Assembly: GCF_014698845.1 (NCBI RefSeq)
Contig: NZ_JACJTV010000018.1
Coordinates: 47,888 to 111,887, forward strand
From: Coleofasciculus sp. FACHB-1120
GTDB taxonomy: Bacteria; Cyanobacteriota; Cyanobacteriia; Cyanobacteriales; FACHB-T130
Direction: 5' to 3'
Length of the DNA stretch: 64,000 nt
The notes beneath the pieces are model-generated. The model ran no database searches. It saw only the letters and a program-made list of their open reading frames with translations, and was not told the origin of the DNA. The first letter of the stretch is position 1. Each line of letters starts with the position of its first letter. Made by a program: the position numbers and the translations under genes. Positions 27,741 through 37,532 of the stretch are shown one piece after another.

Positions 27741-30206
27741 ATGCAAACTGTGCCTGAATTGCCGCCTCAGTGTCAAAATCTGAAAGAACAGGTCGAGACT
27801 ATACTACAACTGCTGCATCAGGAGCCGTCTCTGCGATCGCAAGATGTTACACCCGTACAGACATCTCTCGGTAAAGCGATTTCCCCTAAGTTTGAGATTG
27901 TATTTGCGGGTGCTTTTAGTGCAGGGAAATCGATGCTAATTAACGCTCTGTTAGAGCGGGAATTGCTTTACAGTGCAGAGGGACACGCTACAGGTACGGA
28001 ATGTAAAATTGAGTACGCCAAACCAGATAAAGAACGAGTGGTGCTGACGTTTCTGAGTGAGGTGGAAATTCGGGAACAGGCAAGTGCGGTATCTCAGATG
28101 CTGGGATTAGGGACAGCTAGCAATATTAATCAATCTGAAGTGATTCAATTGCTCAGCGATGGATGCCAAGCGATTATCGAGATTGAGGGTGGAGAAAGTA
28201 AATCAGAAAGAGCAAAACAAGCGAATGCGCTGATGCTGTTGCTGGAAGGATTTGTTGCCAATCGCGATCGCATCAATACGGTTAATAATGCTACATATTC
28301 AATGGAGCAATTTAACTTCTCCAATCTCAAGGAAGCTGCTGGTTATGCTCGCCGTGGGAGCAACAGCGCAGTTTTGAAGCGAATTGAATATTACTGTTAT
28401 CATCCTCTGTTACGGGATGGTAATGTAATTATTGATACGCCGGGAATTGATGCGCCAGTGGAGAAAGACGCGCAACTTACCTACGCTAAGATTGAGCATC
28501 CGGATACTTCAGCAGTGGTGTGCGTTCTTAAACCCGCGTCTGCTGGCGACATGACGAAGGAAGAAACAGAACTGCTGGAGAAAATGCGCTCAAATCCGGG
28601 GATACGCGATCGCGTATTCTTTGCCTTCAACCGCATCGATGAAACTTGGTATAATAGCCAGTTAAGGCAACGTTTGGACAGTTTGATTAGCGCTCAGTTT
28701 CGGGATACTACTAGGGTTTATAAAACGAGCGGACTGTTAGGATTTTACGGCAGTCAGATTAAACAGACCAGTGGACGCGATCGCTTTGGCTTAGATTCTG
28801 TTTTTGCTGATAGCGTTAAAGGCTTGGATGAACGAGAAGAAACACCACAATTTGTTACAGCCTTTAATAACTACTGCGCTAATTCTGGAAAGCTACCCTC
28901 TAACAAGTTCCGAATTTCTGTTAATAGCTTTGAATCCCCAAATGAAAATTACGTGCGGATTTTAGCTGAACAAGGTACACCCATCATTCAGCAGTTAATT
29001 CAAGATAGTGGAATAGAAGAGTTTCGCGCTGCTATTACAGATTATCTAACTAAAGAAAAGCGTCCTCAACTGTTCAAAAATCTGGCTGACGATCTCGAAG
29101 ATGCCTGCATTAGCCTAAAGAAATATTACCAAGCTGCGCTGCGCGATTTGGATAGCCAACCCCGCGAAATCGAGGCAATGAAGACGCAGGAATTACAACG
29201 CCTCAACCAGCAATTACAGCAAATTGGTCAAGAATTTCACCAGCATATCACAGAAGAATTAAATCAGGTTGTAACAGGTCAATCCAGTTCTTTTGAGGCA
29301 GATTTTCGCCAACTGCAATCTCGTATGGTTCGTCGTTTAGATGAGTTGCTAGATACTTTCTCGGTTGCAGATGCTTATAGTCGCGCTATCCTCAGCCATC
29401 CCCGCAATTCTACAGCACCATTGATTGCCGTTTTAGTTGAAGAGCTTTATTACTTGGCGAATCAACTAGAGGATATCTTGAAAGAGTCTTGTCAGGAAGT
29501 AGTAGCCAACCTATTCCAGCGTTTAATTGAACGAGTTCGGAAATCTGAATACTATCGCCAACTTTATCGTTTACTCGGCAATGATGGCGGGATTGAGCAA
29601 AAGTTAAAAGAGATAGAAAAACAGGTTCATGATGCTTTAAAGAATGCAGCGAGTGACGAATGCAATCGTTATGTCCGCGAAAGCCCCCGCTTTTATGATG
29701 AAGGTACGTTCTCAATCTATCAATTTCGGCAAACGTTGTTGCAGACTTCCCAAAGCTACGGTTGTGAAAGTATGGTAGCAGCCGAACCAGCAATTCGTCA
29801 GTTGTTGAAATTAGATTTTGAGCCAAAAGTGAAGGCGACAATTAGTAGCGGTTTTCCGGCAACCGTTAATCAAATTCTCACGACTAACTTATTGCCAATG
29901 GCAGCGCATCAAGCTGATGAAATATTGCAGCAGTACACTCAAGCTCGTGCTTATTTAGAGCAAACGCTAGAACAAGAAGCTGAGGAGAAAATTGCTAACA
30001 ATCGTCGGTTACAAAGTACAGTTGAACAAAAAGTTGCTGCTTACAACTCGGCGGTTGAAAGTATCAACAGTTGTTTGCAGGCGATAGGATTGTACGATCG
30101 TCAACTACCTGTCATTGCTCAATCTGATGCTAGCTCAATTGACTCTAATATAGAAGCTTCCAAAGTTAGCGCAATTGGTAATGGAGTTGTTCATTCAGAA
30201 GCATAG
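27741..30206 (+). CDS. Bacterial dynamin-like GTPase
   Basis: An 821-residue large GTPase of the dynamin family. G1 is GAFSAGKSMLINALL (about 57-71), a threonine-bearing switch lies at HATGTECKI, G3 is IIDTPGID and G4 is FNRIDE. After the GTPase domain come long alpha-helical regions (about 460-800) with coiled-coil character, and a helix-rich tail that would form the membrane-remodelling stalk and paddle. Bacterial relatives (BDLP of Nostoc, LeoA, DynA) bend or fuse membranes, and some protect against phage or envelope damage. It is a single copy here rather than the common tandem pair. ATG directly follows GATAGG. Closed by a perfect palindrome. Confidence 0.92.
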   Translation: MQTVPELPPQCQNLKEQVETILQLLHQEPSLRSQDVTPVQTSLGKAISPKFEIVFAGAFSAGKSMLINALLERELLYSAEGHATGTECKIEYAKPDKERVVLTFLSEVEIREQASAVSQMLGLGTASNINQSEVIQLLSDGCQAIIEIEGGESKSERAKQANALMLLLEGFVANRDRINTVNNATYSMEQFNFSNLKEAAGYARRGSNSAVLKRIEYYCYHPLLRDGNVIIDTPGIDAPVEKDAQLTYAKIEHPDTSAVVCVLKPASAGDMTKEETELLEKMRSNPGIRDRVFFAFNRIDETWYNSQLRQRLDSLISAQFRDTTRVYKTSGLLGFYGSQIKQTSGRDRFGLDSVFADSVKGLDEREETPQFVTAFNNYCANSGKLPSNKFRISVNSFESPNENYVRILAEQGTPIIQQLIQDSGIEEFRAAITDYLTKEKRPQLFKNLADDLEDACISLKKYYQAALRDLDSQPREIEAMKTQELQRLNQQLQQIGQEFHQHITEELNQVVTGQSSSFEADFRQLQSRMVRRLDELLDTFSVADAYSRAILSHPRNSTAPLIAVLVEELYYLANQLEDILKESCQEVVANLFQRLIERVRKSEYYRQLYRLLGNDGGIEQKLKEIEKQVHDALKNAASDECNRYVRESPRFYDEGTFSIYQFRQTLLQTSQSYGCESMVAAEPAIRQLLKLDFEPKVKATISSGFPATVNQILTTNLLPMAAHQADEILQQYTQARAYLEQTLEQEAEEKIANNRRLQSTVEQKVAAYNSAVESINSCLQAIGLYDRQLPVIAQSDASSIDSNIEASKVSAIGNGVVHSEA

Positions 30207-30248
30207 TCCACCATAGCCTCAACGATTGGAAATCCCAGCTACACAGAC

Positions 30249-30270
30249 GAAACCCGCCTAGGCGGGTTTC
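30249..30270. terminator. Palindromic hairpin after dynamin gene
   Basis: GAAACCCGCCT followed by its exact complement, 42 bases after the dynamin stop. There is no T run behind it. The same sequence type is a common dispersed repeat in cyanobacteria, so it may be a repeat that serves as terminator. Confidence 0.6.
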
Positions 30271-30969
30271 AAATCTATTCCTCCACGCAAGCGAACTTTA
30301 TTTGTATAGCCGCAAATTATATTTGCCGATTGCTATGGCAATAAATAGTTAGAGATTGATATAAAAAATTGGATAGATTTAATGGATTGTAAGCGAGAAT
30401 GATGTTTTGTCATTTCCTGAACTATTCAAAGTAGGTAAAGTTAGGCAAGCAGTGAATTAAGTATCCTAGTAGTGTCAGGCATCAATAGATCCACTAATTA
30501 AGCGGATAACGGCTTGCCTTTGTACGTCCACTTAAAAATTTTTGCCATCGTGTCATTGAAATAGGCAATCAAGTCCAGAATTCTGGCTTTGAAATCCGCA
30601 GTATTGCAGAAACTTGCCCGCCTGAGCAACTTATGCACCAGAATACTGAACTAGAGTTCAATCTGATTGAGTCAAGAGGAATGCTTGGGACTATATTGAA
30701 AGACAAGGCGATGGGTGAAAACCTCAAAAACAAAGCGATCGCACCTTGGGGAAAATGGATGCGATCGCGCTTTGGTGAAGATGAATGCGATCGCATTTTG
30801 GAAAATGTGGATGCGATCGGACGTATGGGCAAGATTGGCGCGATCATACTAGCTGGTGCTGATTTGGAAGGAACCGCTATCTGCTGCTTACGATTACAGA
30901 GTGTGTTATAACCTGTACTAACTTTGAAACATTAAGTATATCAGCCCCCTAAAACCAGTGAGATTAGTC
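30271..30969. other. Long AT-rich gap with one doubtful reading frame
   Basis: Apart from the doubtful frame at 30633-30911, I see no gene. The first 250 bases are AT-rich. GCGATCGC and CGATCGC sites cluster between 30735 and 30830. The end of the gap holds the promoter of the TPR gene. Confidence 0.5.
30633..30911 (+). CDS. Doubtful hypothetical protein
   Basis: A 92-codon frame with cyanobacterial-looking codons and HIP1 sites, containing APWGKWMRSRFGEDECDRIL. No domain is recognised. The frame stays open upstream to 30510 but has no better start there. A shadow frame occupies the opposite strand. It may be the decayed end of a gene rather than a functional one. Confidence 0.3.
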   Translation: MHQNTELEFNLIESRGMLGTILKDKAMGENLKNKAIAPWGKWMRSRFGEDECDRILENVDAIGRMGKIGAIILAGADLEGTAICCLRLQSVL

Positions 30970-32298
30970 ATGACTCAAGAAGCTGAACAAGCAATAGCTT
31001 ACTACCTAGAAAGATTGGCAGTTAGTCACCAAGCACAGAATCAACAAGAGGAGTTTCGTTGTCTCAAAGGGCTAGCAACTACCTATGAAGGATTGTTCCA
31101 ATTTCCAAAAGCTATTGAGTATTGGAAGCAGGCTCTTTCCCTATCCTACCGGACAGCAGATAAGAGTGAACAAAAAGTAGCAATTTACTATTTAGGTGAA
31201 TCTTACCGCCGCCTTAGTCAATTTAATGAGTCCATCGTCCAATTTGAGCAATTACTGAAACTTGCTCGTGACACGGGAGACAAGCAGACTGAAACTTCAG
31301 CACTTGCTGGACTAGGAAGTAGTTACAATTATTTGGGGCAATATCAAAAAGCAATCGAGTATCTTCATAAACTTCTCACAATAAGTTGTGAAATCAATGA
31401 ACGTCATGCACAAGGAGTTGCTTTGCAGGGGTTGGGAAATGCTTGCCTATATCTTGGTCAGTATCAACAGGCACTTGACTATGCCCAACAAGCTCTAATA
31501 ATTGCCCGTGAAACTAATGATATCAATTTTCAGGGAATTCAACTTTCAATCATTGGTCTTATTTATCAACAGCTACAGCAGTGGAATAAAACAATCGAGT
31601 TCTGCCAAAAATCGCTTGAGCTTTCACTTGAAGTTAAGGACAAAGATACTGAAGCCCGTAGTCTTTACCAACTAAGTGGAGCATATAATGGTCTTGGGGC
31701 ATATGATAAAGCAAAGAACTTCCTTGAACAAGCCTTGACAATTGCTCGTGAGATTGGTGAAAAGAACTTATTAAGTGGTATTTTGAGCTCATTAAGTTTT
31801 GTTTACAATCGAACGAATCAGCTTGAGCAGGCGATTGAATATACTCAACAGTCTCTTAACCTCGCACGCGAAATTGGTAGTAGATTGAGTGAAGCTTTGA
31901 ATCTAAATACCCTTGGAAGTGCTTATACTCAACTAGGCAGATACCAGAAAAGTTTGGAGTACAATAAGCAATCCTTGGCAATTTTCCAAGCTCTTGGTGT
32001 GAAGAAAGAAGAGCAAAGACTACTCTACACTGTGGGCAGCAATTGTAATAATTTAGGGCAATATCCTCAAGCAATGGGGTTCTTCCAGTCTGCTCTAAGC
32101 TTGGCTCAAGAACTAAAAAATTGCTCTGAAGAAGCTAATGCAAATTTTGCACTAGGTCTAGCTTTTATAAAGCTAGGGCGTAAGGTAGAAGCTATATCTC
32201 ATTATCGTCAAGCATATATTCTTTACAGGGATCTTGGCGATGCAACTTGGCAACAAAATTCTTTAAAAGCTTTACAACAATTAAACGCAGAAGTTTGA
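30970..32298 (+). CDS. Tetratricopeptide-repeat protein (Kinesin-light-chain/LGN-like)
   Basis: A 442-residue protein made of about ten TPR units of 40 residues. Each carries patterns such as YNYLGQYQKAIEYLHKLL, LYLGQYQQALDYAQQALI and TQLGRYQKSLEYNKQSLA. The 40-residue spacing is that of the TPR_12 type found in LGN and kinesin light chain. No catalytic domain is attached, so it should be a protein-binding scaffold, cytoplasmic, with unknown partner. I use ATG 30970; a GTG at 30958 is in frame. Base composition is more AT-rich than neighbouring housekeeping genes, which may hint at a more recent origin. Confidence 0.88.
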   Translation: MTQEAEQAIAYYLERLAVSHQAQNQQEEFRCLKGLATTYEGLFQFPKAIEYWKQALSLSYRTADKSEQKVAIYYLGESYRRLSQFNESIVQFEQLLKLARDTGDKQTETSALAGLGSSYNYLGQYQKAIEYLHKLLTISCEINERHAQGVALQGLGNACLYLGQYQQALDYAQQALIIARETNDINFQGIQLSIIGLIYQQLQQWNKTIEFCQKSLELSLEVKDKDTEARSLYQLSGAYNGLGAYDKAKNFLEQALTIAREIGEKNLLSGILSSLSFVYNRTNQLEQAIEYTQQSLNLAREIGSRLSEALNLNTLGSAYTQLGRYQKSLEYNKQSLAIFQALGVKKEEQRLLYTVGSNCNNLGQYPQAMGFFQSALSLAQELKNCSEEANANFALGLAFIKLGRKVEAISHYRQAYILYRDLGDATWQQNSLKALQQLNAEV

Positions 32299-32349
32299 AA
32301 AATAAAACAGAATTAAATTTGCTCTTCCTTGTAACTAATGAAAACTTTG

Positions 32350-32600
32350 ATAAGGCTAATTAAGTCAATTCTTCCAATGCGGTCTTTAACTTCTTGGTAG
32401 AGTTTGCCAAACATCTATAAATGGCTTTCGCTGATTTCTCAATAATCGCGACATTGACTTCAATTAAAGTGGTAACAACTTTGAGGAATGTACTGAGCAT
32501 TGAGATTTGTGAATCATTGACGTCTCTCGTCATCCTGAATAAATGTGAATTTACTATCCTTGTTATCCAGTTATCGACAGCATAAACTGTCAATTGTCGC
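32350..32600 (-). pseudogene. Decayed copy of the 3' end of chlH
   Basis: The minus strand encodes AVDNWI, then FLKVVTTLIEVN, then KLKTALEELT in one frame. This matches the C-terminus of the intact ChlH encoded at 33276-37253 ([37 protein letters not shown]) in order and spacing. The match extends to the DNA: GGCTTTCGCTGATTTCTCA here against TTGCTTTCGCTGGTTTCCCA in chlH. The copy has lost about ten residues in the middle and many identities, has no upstream coding part, and lies on the same strand just beyond the Uma2 gene. It is therefore a non-functional partial duplicate. Confidence 0.8.
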
Positions 32601-32614
32601 TCATCTGTAAAATG

Positions 32615-33190
32615 TTACCAGATTGGTTCAAGATTGAGTACGAATCCAGGAAGAACATTTTCTCCGGATAAAGTAGTAGGAGATTGCAGCACTTCTACTT
32701 CTTGACCTTGGCGATAAATTTCTACTTGTTCGGATTTGCGGTTAATTAACAAACCCAAAACAGTGCCATTTTCTCGATATTCTTTCATTTTCTCTTGAGC
32801 GACTTTCAAACTATCACTCGGTGAAAGTAACTCAACTACAAAATCAGGACAAATGGGGGGGAATTTCTCTCTCTGCTGCTGAGTTAGCGCATCCCATCGT
32901 TCCAGTTTCACCCAAGCAGCATCAGGAGAACGATCCGCACCATTGGGGAGTTTGAAACCTGTTGAGGAATCGAAAACTTTACCCAATCTATTTTGCTCGT
33001 TCCAAATCCAAAGTTGAGCAGTTAGTCCGGCGTTGCGATTTCCTGTTTCTCCCCCGGCGGGTGACATGATGATTAATTCTCCCGTAGCAGTGCGCTCAAA
33101 CCTTAGATTTTCATTTACTTGGCAAAGCTGAAAAAATTGCTCATCTGTCAGCTTAATAATGGGGTTGAAGTTGACGGTTAGGGCAGTCAT
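32615..33190 (-). CDS. Uma2 family (DUF820) putative endonuclease
   Basis: A 191-residue protein of the Uma2/DUF820 family, greatly expanded in cyanobacteria. It has the PD-(D/E)XK-like core: the acidic residue in SPDAAWVKLERW, then CPDFVVELLSPSDSLKVAQEKMKEY, where D, E and K supply the catalytic set. Biological role unknown; the copies behave like a scattered, often transferred family. ATG start. It is placed between chlH and the decayed chlH fragment, so its insertion or a local duplication probably shaped this locus. Confidence 0.9.
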   Translation of the reverse strand: MTALTVNFNPIIKLTDEQFFQLCQVNENLRFERTATGELIIMSPAGGETGNRNAGLTAQLWIWNEQNRLGKVFDSSTGFKLPNGADRSPDAAWVKLERWDALTQQQREKFPPICPDFVVELLSPSDSLKVAQEKMKEYRENGTVLGLLINRKSEQVEIYRQGQEVEVLQSPTTLSGENVLPGFVLNLEPIW

Positions 33191-33225
33191 AGCAACGTTG
33201 GGGTTTAGATTTTGGATTATCTAAA

Positions 33226-33261
33226 CCATGTAGAGACGCGATTAATCGCGTCTCTACATGG
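33226..33261. repeat. Perfect GTAGAGACGCG palindrome
   Basis: CCATGTAGAGACGCGATT followed by its exact reverse complement: 36 bases without mismatch, between the Uma2 and chlH genes. GTAGAGACGCG palindromes recur as dispersed repeats. A degenerate half lies at 3124, and a near-complete copy lies inside chlH at 36581-36609. Confidence 0.85.
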
Positions 33262-33275
33262 GTTTCAGTTACCGA

Positions 33276-36200
33276 CTATTCTATTCCTTCAATCCGGTCT
33301 TCGACCTCCTGATACAATTCGCGCAACATCTCTAAGTTGCTTTCGCTGGTTTCCCAGTAACCGCGACCATTTACTTCGAGTAAGGTTGCAACAACTTTGC
33401 GGAAAGAGTGAGGATTGAGGTTCATTAACCGCTTCCGCATCTCTTCATCTTGTATAAACGTGGTATTTGTATCCTCGTAAATCCAGTTATCGACTGCACC
33501 AGCAGTTGCAGACCAACCCATCGTATTTACCAGGCGCTTCGAGAGTTCGCGGACACCTTCGTAACCGTGACTTAGCATCCCTTCGTACCACTTGGGATTG
33601 AGTAGTTTGGTACGGGCATCTAAGCGGACGGTTTCTGATAGCGTGCGGACTTGGGCGTTGGCGGTTGTAGTGTCAGCAATGTAGGATGCTGGCGTTTTGC
33701 CATCACCGCGTAGAGTGGCGACAACCTTGGTGGGATCGGAGTCGAAGTAGTGAGAAACATCCGTGAGGCTAATCTCGGAAGAGTCGAGGTTTTGGAACGT
33801 CACTTCAGCGGTTTTCAGCGTTGCTTCAAAAATCTGACGCGACTGTTCCATTGTGCCTGGACTATCGGAGGTGAAGGCGAAGGATTTGCGGCTGAGATAC
33901 ATATCTTGTAACTCAGATTCGCTTTCCCAGGTACTATTTTCGACTGCCAGATTGATGTTGGAGGAGTAGGAACCGGAAGCGTTAGAGAAAACGCGAGTCG
34001 CTGCTTGGCGCAGGTTGATGCCCATTTCCTCCGCCTGTTGTAAGGCGTGTTTGCGGACAAAGTTCATCGATAGGGGTTCGTCGGCTTCCGCTGCCATTTT
34101 CACAGCTTGGTCGAGTAGGTTCATCTGGTTGATGAACAAGTCGCGGAAGACACCAGAACAGTTGATGACTACATCTATGCGGGGGCGTCCAAGTTCAGCA
34201 AGCGGAATCAGTTCCAGTTTATTGACTCGTCCCAAGGCATCGGGCACGGGTTTTACTCCGACCATCCACATAATTTGGGCGAGAGATTCGCCATAGGTTT
34301 TGATGTTGTCGGTTCCCCAAAGGACGCAGGCAATCGTGTCAGGATAGGCACCCGTTTCTGCCCGTTGCCGTTCTAGCAGTCGGTCTACAACGACTTTGGC
34401 GGATTTGACTGCGGCTGCGGTGGGGATAGATTGGGGGTCGAGGGCGTGGATGTTTTTGCCTGTAGGCAGGACATCCGGGTTGCGGATGGGATCGCCACCG
34501 GGGCCGGGGATGATGTATTCGCCTTCTAATCCTTTGAGTAATGCACCCAGTTCGTTATCGGCACAAACTTGCTGGAGACAGAATTCCAGATACTCAAAGA
34601 GAGGCTTAATTGCTTCTGGGTCAACTTTCGCATAGCCTGCTTGATGCAGGGCTTCGATCCAAGGTTCCTTCTTGCCCATGTTGAAGAAGTTGAGCTTGGA
34701 AACGAGGGAAACGCGACCATCAGCGTCAGTTTGCTCTTTGACGAGGGCAGAAACAGCGGCACGAGTGGCAAGGGTGATATCTTGCAAAAGCTGGACATCA
34801 TCTAAGATGCCTTTGTCGTTGTTCTTGTAGATGTCGTCAATATCGCGTCCGATGCTGTTGGCGATGATCCGGGGAAGACTGAGAATTTCATCTTCGTTTC
34901 GGTCGAGACTGGCGATATTAACCAAGGTCGCGATCGCTTCTTCTGCACTTGGTGGTTTCCCAACGACGTGCAAGCCACAAGGCAATAGCCGCGACTCGAT
35001 TTCCATCAGTCTCCGGTACACCAAACCAACCAGGGTGTCCCGTTCCTCAGCAGTCATCTCTTTGGCGTCTTTCTCTGGCAAAGCGATATCTTTATCCAGA
35101 TTCACCATGCGAGATTTATCCACAATTGTGTTAACAATCTGGATACCGCGTCCCGTATCTTTGAGGGTTTGGTAAGAACCGATTAACTCGCTCAATTCCT
35201 GCAAACCCTTGTAGAGTCCAGCATTTTCTGCCGGGGGAGTTAAGTAGGAGATTGTTTCGGCGTAGCTGCGGCGCTTAGCAATTGTAGCTTCGCTGGGGTT
35301 ATTCGCCGCATAGTAGTAAAGATTGGGAGTATTCCCAATCAAGTTATCGGGGTAACATTCGTTAGACATCCCCATCTGCTTACCAGGCATGAATTCCAGC
35401 GACCCATGCGTGCCGAAGTGCAGCACGGCGTCGGCTTTCCAAATTCGCTCTAGATAGGTGTAATAAGCGGCAAAGCCGTGATGGGGACTGGCAGAACGGG
35501 AGAATAGCAACCGCATCGGATCGCCTTCATAGCCAAAGGTTGGCTGGACGCCGATAAAGACGTTGCCGAAGTGTTTGCCGAAGATTAACAAATTCTGCCC
35601 GTCGCTGTTGAGATGTCCGGGTGGTTTGCCCCAGTTTTCTTCTAGTCGTTGAGAGTAAGGCGTTAAGTCTTCATACTCTGGGACTGACATTCGATAGGCG
35701 ATATTCAGTTCCGGAGTGCTGTACTGTGCTTGAGCATCGTGGATGACTTCTTGCATCAACGCCATCGCTGACTCTGGCAGTTCTGGCAGGTCATAGCCGT
35801 TCTGCTTGAGGGCTTTCATCACCTCGTAGATGGAACCAAATACATCCAGATAAGCAGCCGTCCCGACGTTGCCTTTGTCCGGTGGGAAGCTGAAGACGGT
35901 GATGGCAACTTTCTTCTGGAGTTTTGGCTTGCGGCGCAGGTTTGCCCATTTTAAGGCGCGTTGCGCGATCGCTTCTATGCGATCTTGGAGGGCGATCGCT
36001 TTCCCAGTTGCGCCATCCCTTCCGGAAAGGATAATTGGCTCAATTGCTCCATCCAGTTCGGGAATGGCAATCTGCAACGCCACTTGAATGGGATGCAGCC
36101 CTAAATCGCTATTTTCCCACTCTTCCGTTGTTTGGAATACCAGCGGCAGCGCCACCATGTAGGGGCGATTGAGGCGTTTGAGCGTGTCAATTGCCTTAGG

Positions 36201-37253
36201 ATGATCTTGTCTAGCGGGACCACCGACGAGGGCAAATCCGGTCAGGGATACCACCGTATCCACGATTGTCTGGTTTCCTTGGACGAAGAAAGTATCCACT
36301 GGCTTAGAGAAATCTAAACCGGAAGCAAAGACGGGAATTACTCGTGCGCCCATTGCTTCAAGTTCCTGCACCATCGCCACATAATGGGCATCATCGCCTG
36401 TGACGAGGTGCGTGCGTTGCAGCACTAAACCGACACAGGGAGCCAGGGGATCTTTGAGATCGGCAGGAATATCGTTGCGGCTGTTGTACCAGTTGAAATA
36501 TTCCTTGACATCCTCAAACATCTGTGGTGCCAAGGGGTGCCAAATTCCCATATCAACATAGGTGACAGGGTCTTTGTATTGGAAAGACGAGCCACGGCGC
36601 GTCTCTACACCTTTGAGGACGTATCTATCCGCCAGCATCAACAGGAAGTTCTCCAGGTTTTCTGAGGAACCACCTAGCCAATATTGGAAGCTGAGCATGA
36701 AGTTTCGAGCATCCTGCGCTTTGTCCATTGGCAGGTATTTCAGGACTTTAGGCAGGGTTTGCAGTAGCTTCAGCATCCCGTCTTGGAAGCCGCTGCCGGA
36801 TTTTTCCTTGCGCTTCCGCATAAATTGAGCGATCGCGCTCTTGGATTGCCCTAGTTGTGCCATCGAGAAGCTGCCCATTTTGTTCAGGCGCATCACTTGC
36901 GGCATCGATGGGAAGACGACCGCGACATCAAGCGCGTCGCGGTGGGGTTCTACTGCCGCAACAACTTTATCCGCTAAGTCTTCAATAAAGATTAGGGAAG
37001 CGATAAAGACATTGGCACTCGCAACTTCTCGCTTAAAACCCTCGTAGTTTTCAGGGTCGCGCAATTCTTCAAGCAGATAGCCGCTAATTTCGATGGCTAA
37101 GCCGGGATGGTTCTCGTTAATTGAGCGAACCGCTCCTGAGAGGGCACTCTGGTATTGCGGCTCTAGCACGACATAGACCACCTTGAGTAGCGATCGCCCC
37201 CGCAGGTTTTCCGGGGCAATGTGGCGAATGGTGGACTTGACGTGAGTGAACAT
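33276..37253 (-). CDS. chlH: Magnesium chelatase large subunit H
   Basis: ChlH binds protoporphyrin IX and, with ChlI and ChlD, inserts magnesium in the first committed step of chlorophyll synthesis. It is 1325 residues from ATG 37253; a TTG 15 bases upstream is in frame but less likely. The CobN/Mg-chelatase core is clear: [52 protein letters not shown] porphyrin region near residues 625-655, and [23 protein letters not shown] near 1090. Its C-terminal helix [10 protein letters not shown] is intact. A palindromic repeat of the GTAGAGACGCG family lies in frame at about residues 215-225, a variable loop. ChlI, ChlD and Gun4 are not in the window. Confidence 0.97.
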   Translation of the reverse strand: MFTHVKSTIRHIAPENLRGRSLLKVVYVVLEPQYQSALSGAVRSINENHPGLAIEISGYLLEELRDPENYEGFKREVASANVFIASLIFIEDLADKVVAAVEPHRDALDVAVVFPSMPQVMRLNKMGSFSMAQLGQSKSAIAQFMRKRKEKSGSGFQDGMLKLLQTLPKVLKYLPMDKAQDARNFMLSFQYWLGGSSENLENFLLMLADRYVLKGVETRRGSSFQYKDPVTYVDMGIWHPLAPQMFEDVKEYFNWYNSRNDIPADLKDPLAPCVGLVLQRTHLVTGDDAHYVAMVQELEAMGARVIPVFASGLDFSKPVDTFFVQGNQTIVDTVVSLTGFALVGGPARQDHPKAIDTLKRLNRPYMVALPLVFQTTEEWENSDLGLHPIQVALQIAIPELDGAIEPIILSGRDGATGKAIALQDRIEAIAQRALKWANLRRKPKLQKKVAITVFSFPPDKGNVGTAAYLDVFGSIYEVMKALKQNGYDLPELPESAMALMQEVIHDAQAQYSTPELNIAYRMSVPEYEDLTPYSQRLEENWGKPPGHLNSDGQNLLIFGKHFGNVFIGVQPTFGYEGDPMRLLFSRSASPHHGFAAYYTYLERIWKADAVLHFGTHGSLEFMPGKQMGMSNECYPDNLIGNTPNLYYYAANNPSEATIAKRRSYAETISYLTPPAENAGLYKGLQELSELIGSYQTLKDTGRGIQIVNTIVDKSRMVNLDKDIALPEKDAKEMTAEERDTLVGLVYRRLMEIESRLLPCGLHVVGKPPSAEEAIATLVNIASLDRNEDEILSLPRIIANSIGRDIDDIYKNNDKGILDDVQLLQDITLATRAAVSALVKEQTDADGRVSLVSKLNFFNMGKKEPWIEALHQAGYAKVDPEAIKPLFEYLEFCLQQVCADNELGALLKGLEGEYIIPGPGGDPIRNPDVLPTGKNIHALDPQSIPTAAAVKSAKVVVDRLLERQRAETGAYPDTIACVLWGTDNIKTYGESLAQIMWMVGVKPVPDALGRVNKLELIPLAELGRPRIDVVINCSGVFRDLFINQMNLLDQAVKMAAEADEPLSMNFVRKHALQQAEEMGINLRQAATRVFSNASGSYSSNINLAVENSTWESESELQDMYLSRKSFAFTSDSPGTMEQSRQIFEATLKTAEVTFQNLDSSEISLTDVSHYFDSDPTKVVATLRGDGKTPASYIADTTTANAQVRTLSETVRLDARTKLLNPKWYEGMLSHGYEGVRELSKRLVNTMGWSATAGAVDNWIYEDTNTTFIQDEEMRKRLMNLNPHSFRKVVATLLEVNGRGYWETSESNLEMLRELYQEVEDRIEGIE
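36581..36609. repeat. GTAGAGACGCG palindrome embedded in chlH
   Basis: Read on the chlH strand: GTGTAGAGACGCGCCGTGG followed by CTCGTCTTTCC. It agrees with an ideal GTAGAGACGCGCC palindrome at about 24 of 28 positions. It encodes G-V-E-T-R-R-G-S-S and keeps the frame. Confidence 0.65.
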
Positions 37254-37532
37254 TCGCGTAGGCTCCAAATGATAACGTGTTCTCTTATTTAGGAAGGCAG
37301 AATTAAAGATACAGAAGTCTGAGGCGATCGCTCATCTTTCTGAATTCTGGGTTCTGATGATTGATTGGCTTATGAAGTGTTTTTACCAAAAAATGCTTAC
37401 CCAGTGAGGGGTTTGGGCATTATCTGACACAATTCGATAAAAACTTCTTAACAATTTTTTATTTTTATTGACAAATAAAGAAGTACTTGCTCAGTTTTTG
37501 TAAAAAATTATTAAGTCTTGGGGAAGTCCGCA

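Noticed and set aside
30569..30847. 92-codon minus-strand frame opposite the doubtful hypothetical gene
   Set aside because: It is rich in Ser, Pro and Ile from HIP1 sites read backwards; a shadow.
37254..37532. Riboswitch or sigma-70 promoter ahead of chlH and the LpxB-like gene
   Set aside because: A TTGACA at 37468-37473 has no convincing -10 box at the right distance, and no known riboswitch core was recognised.
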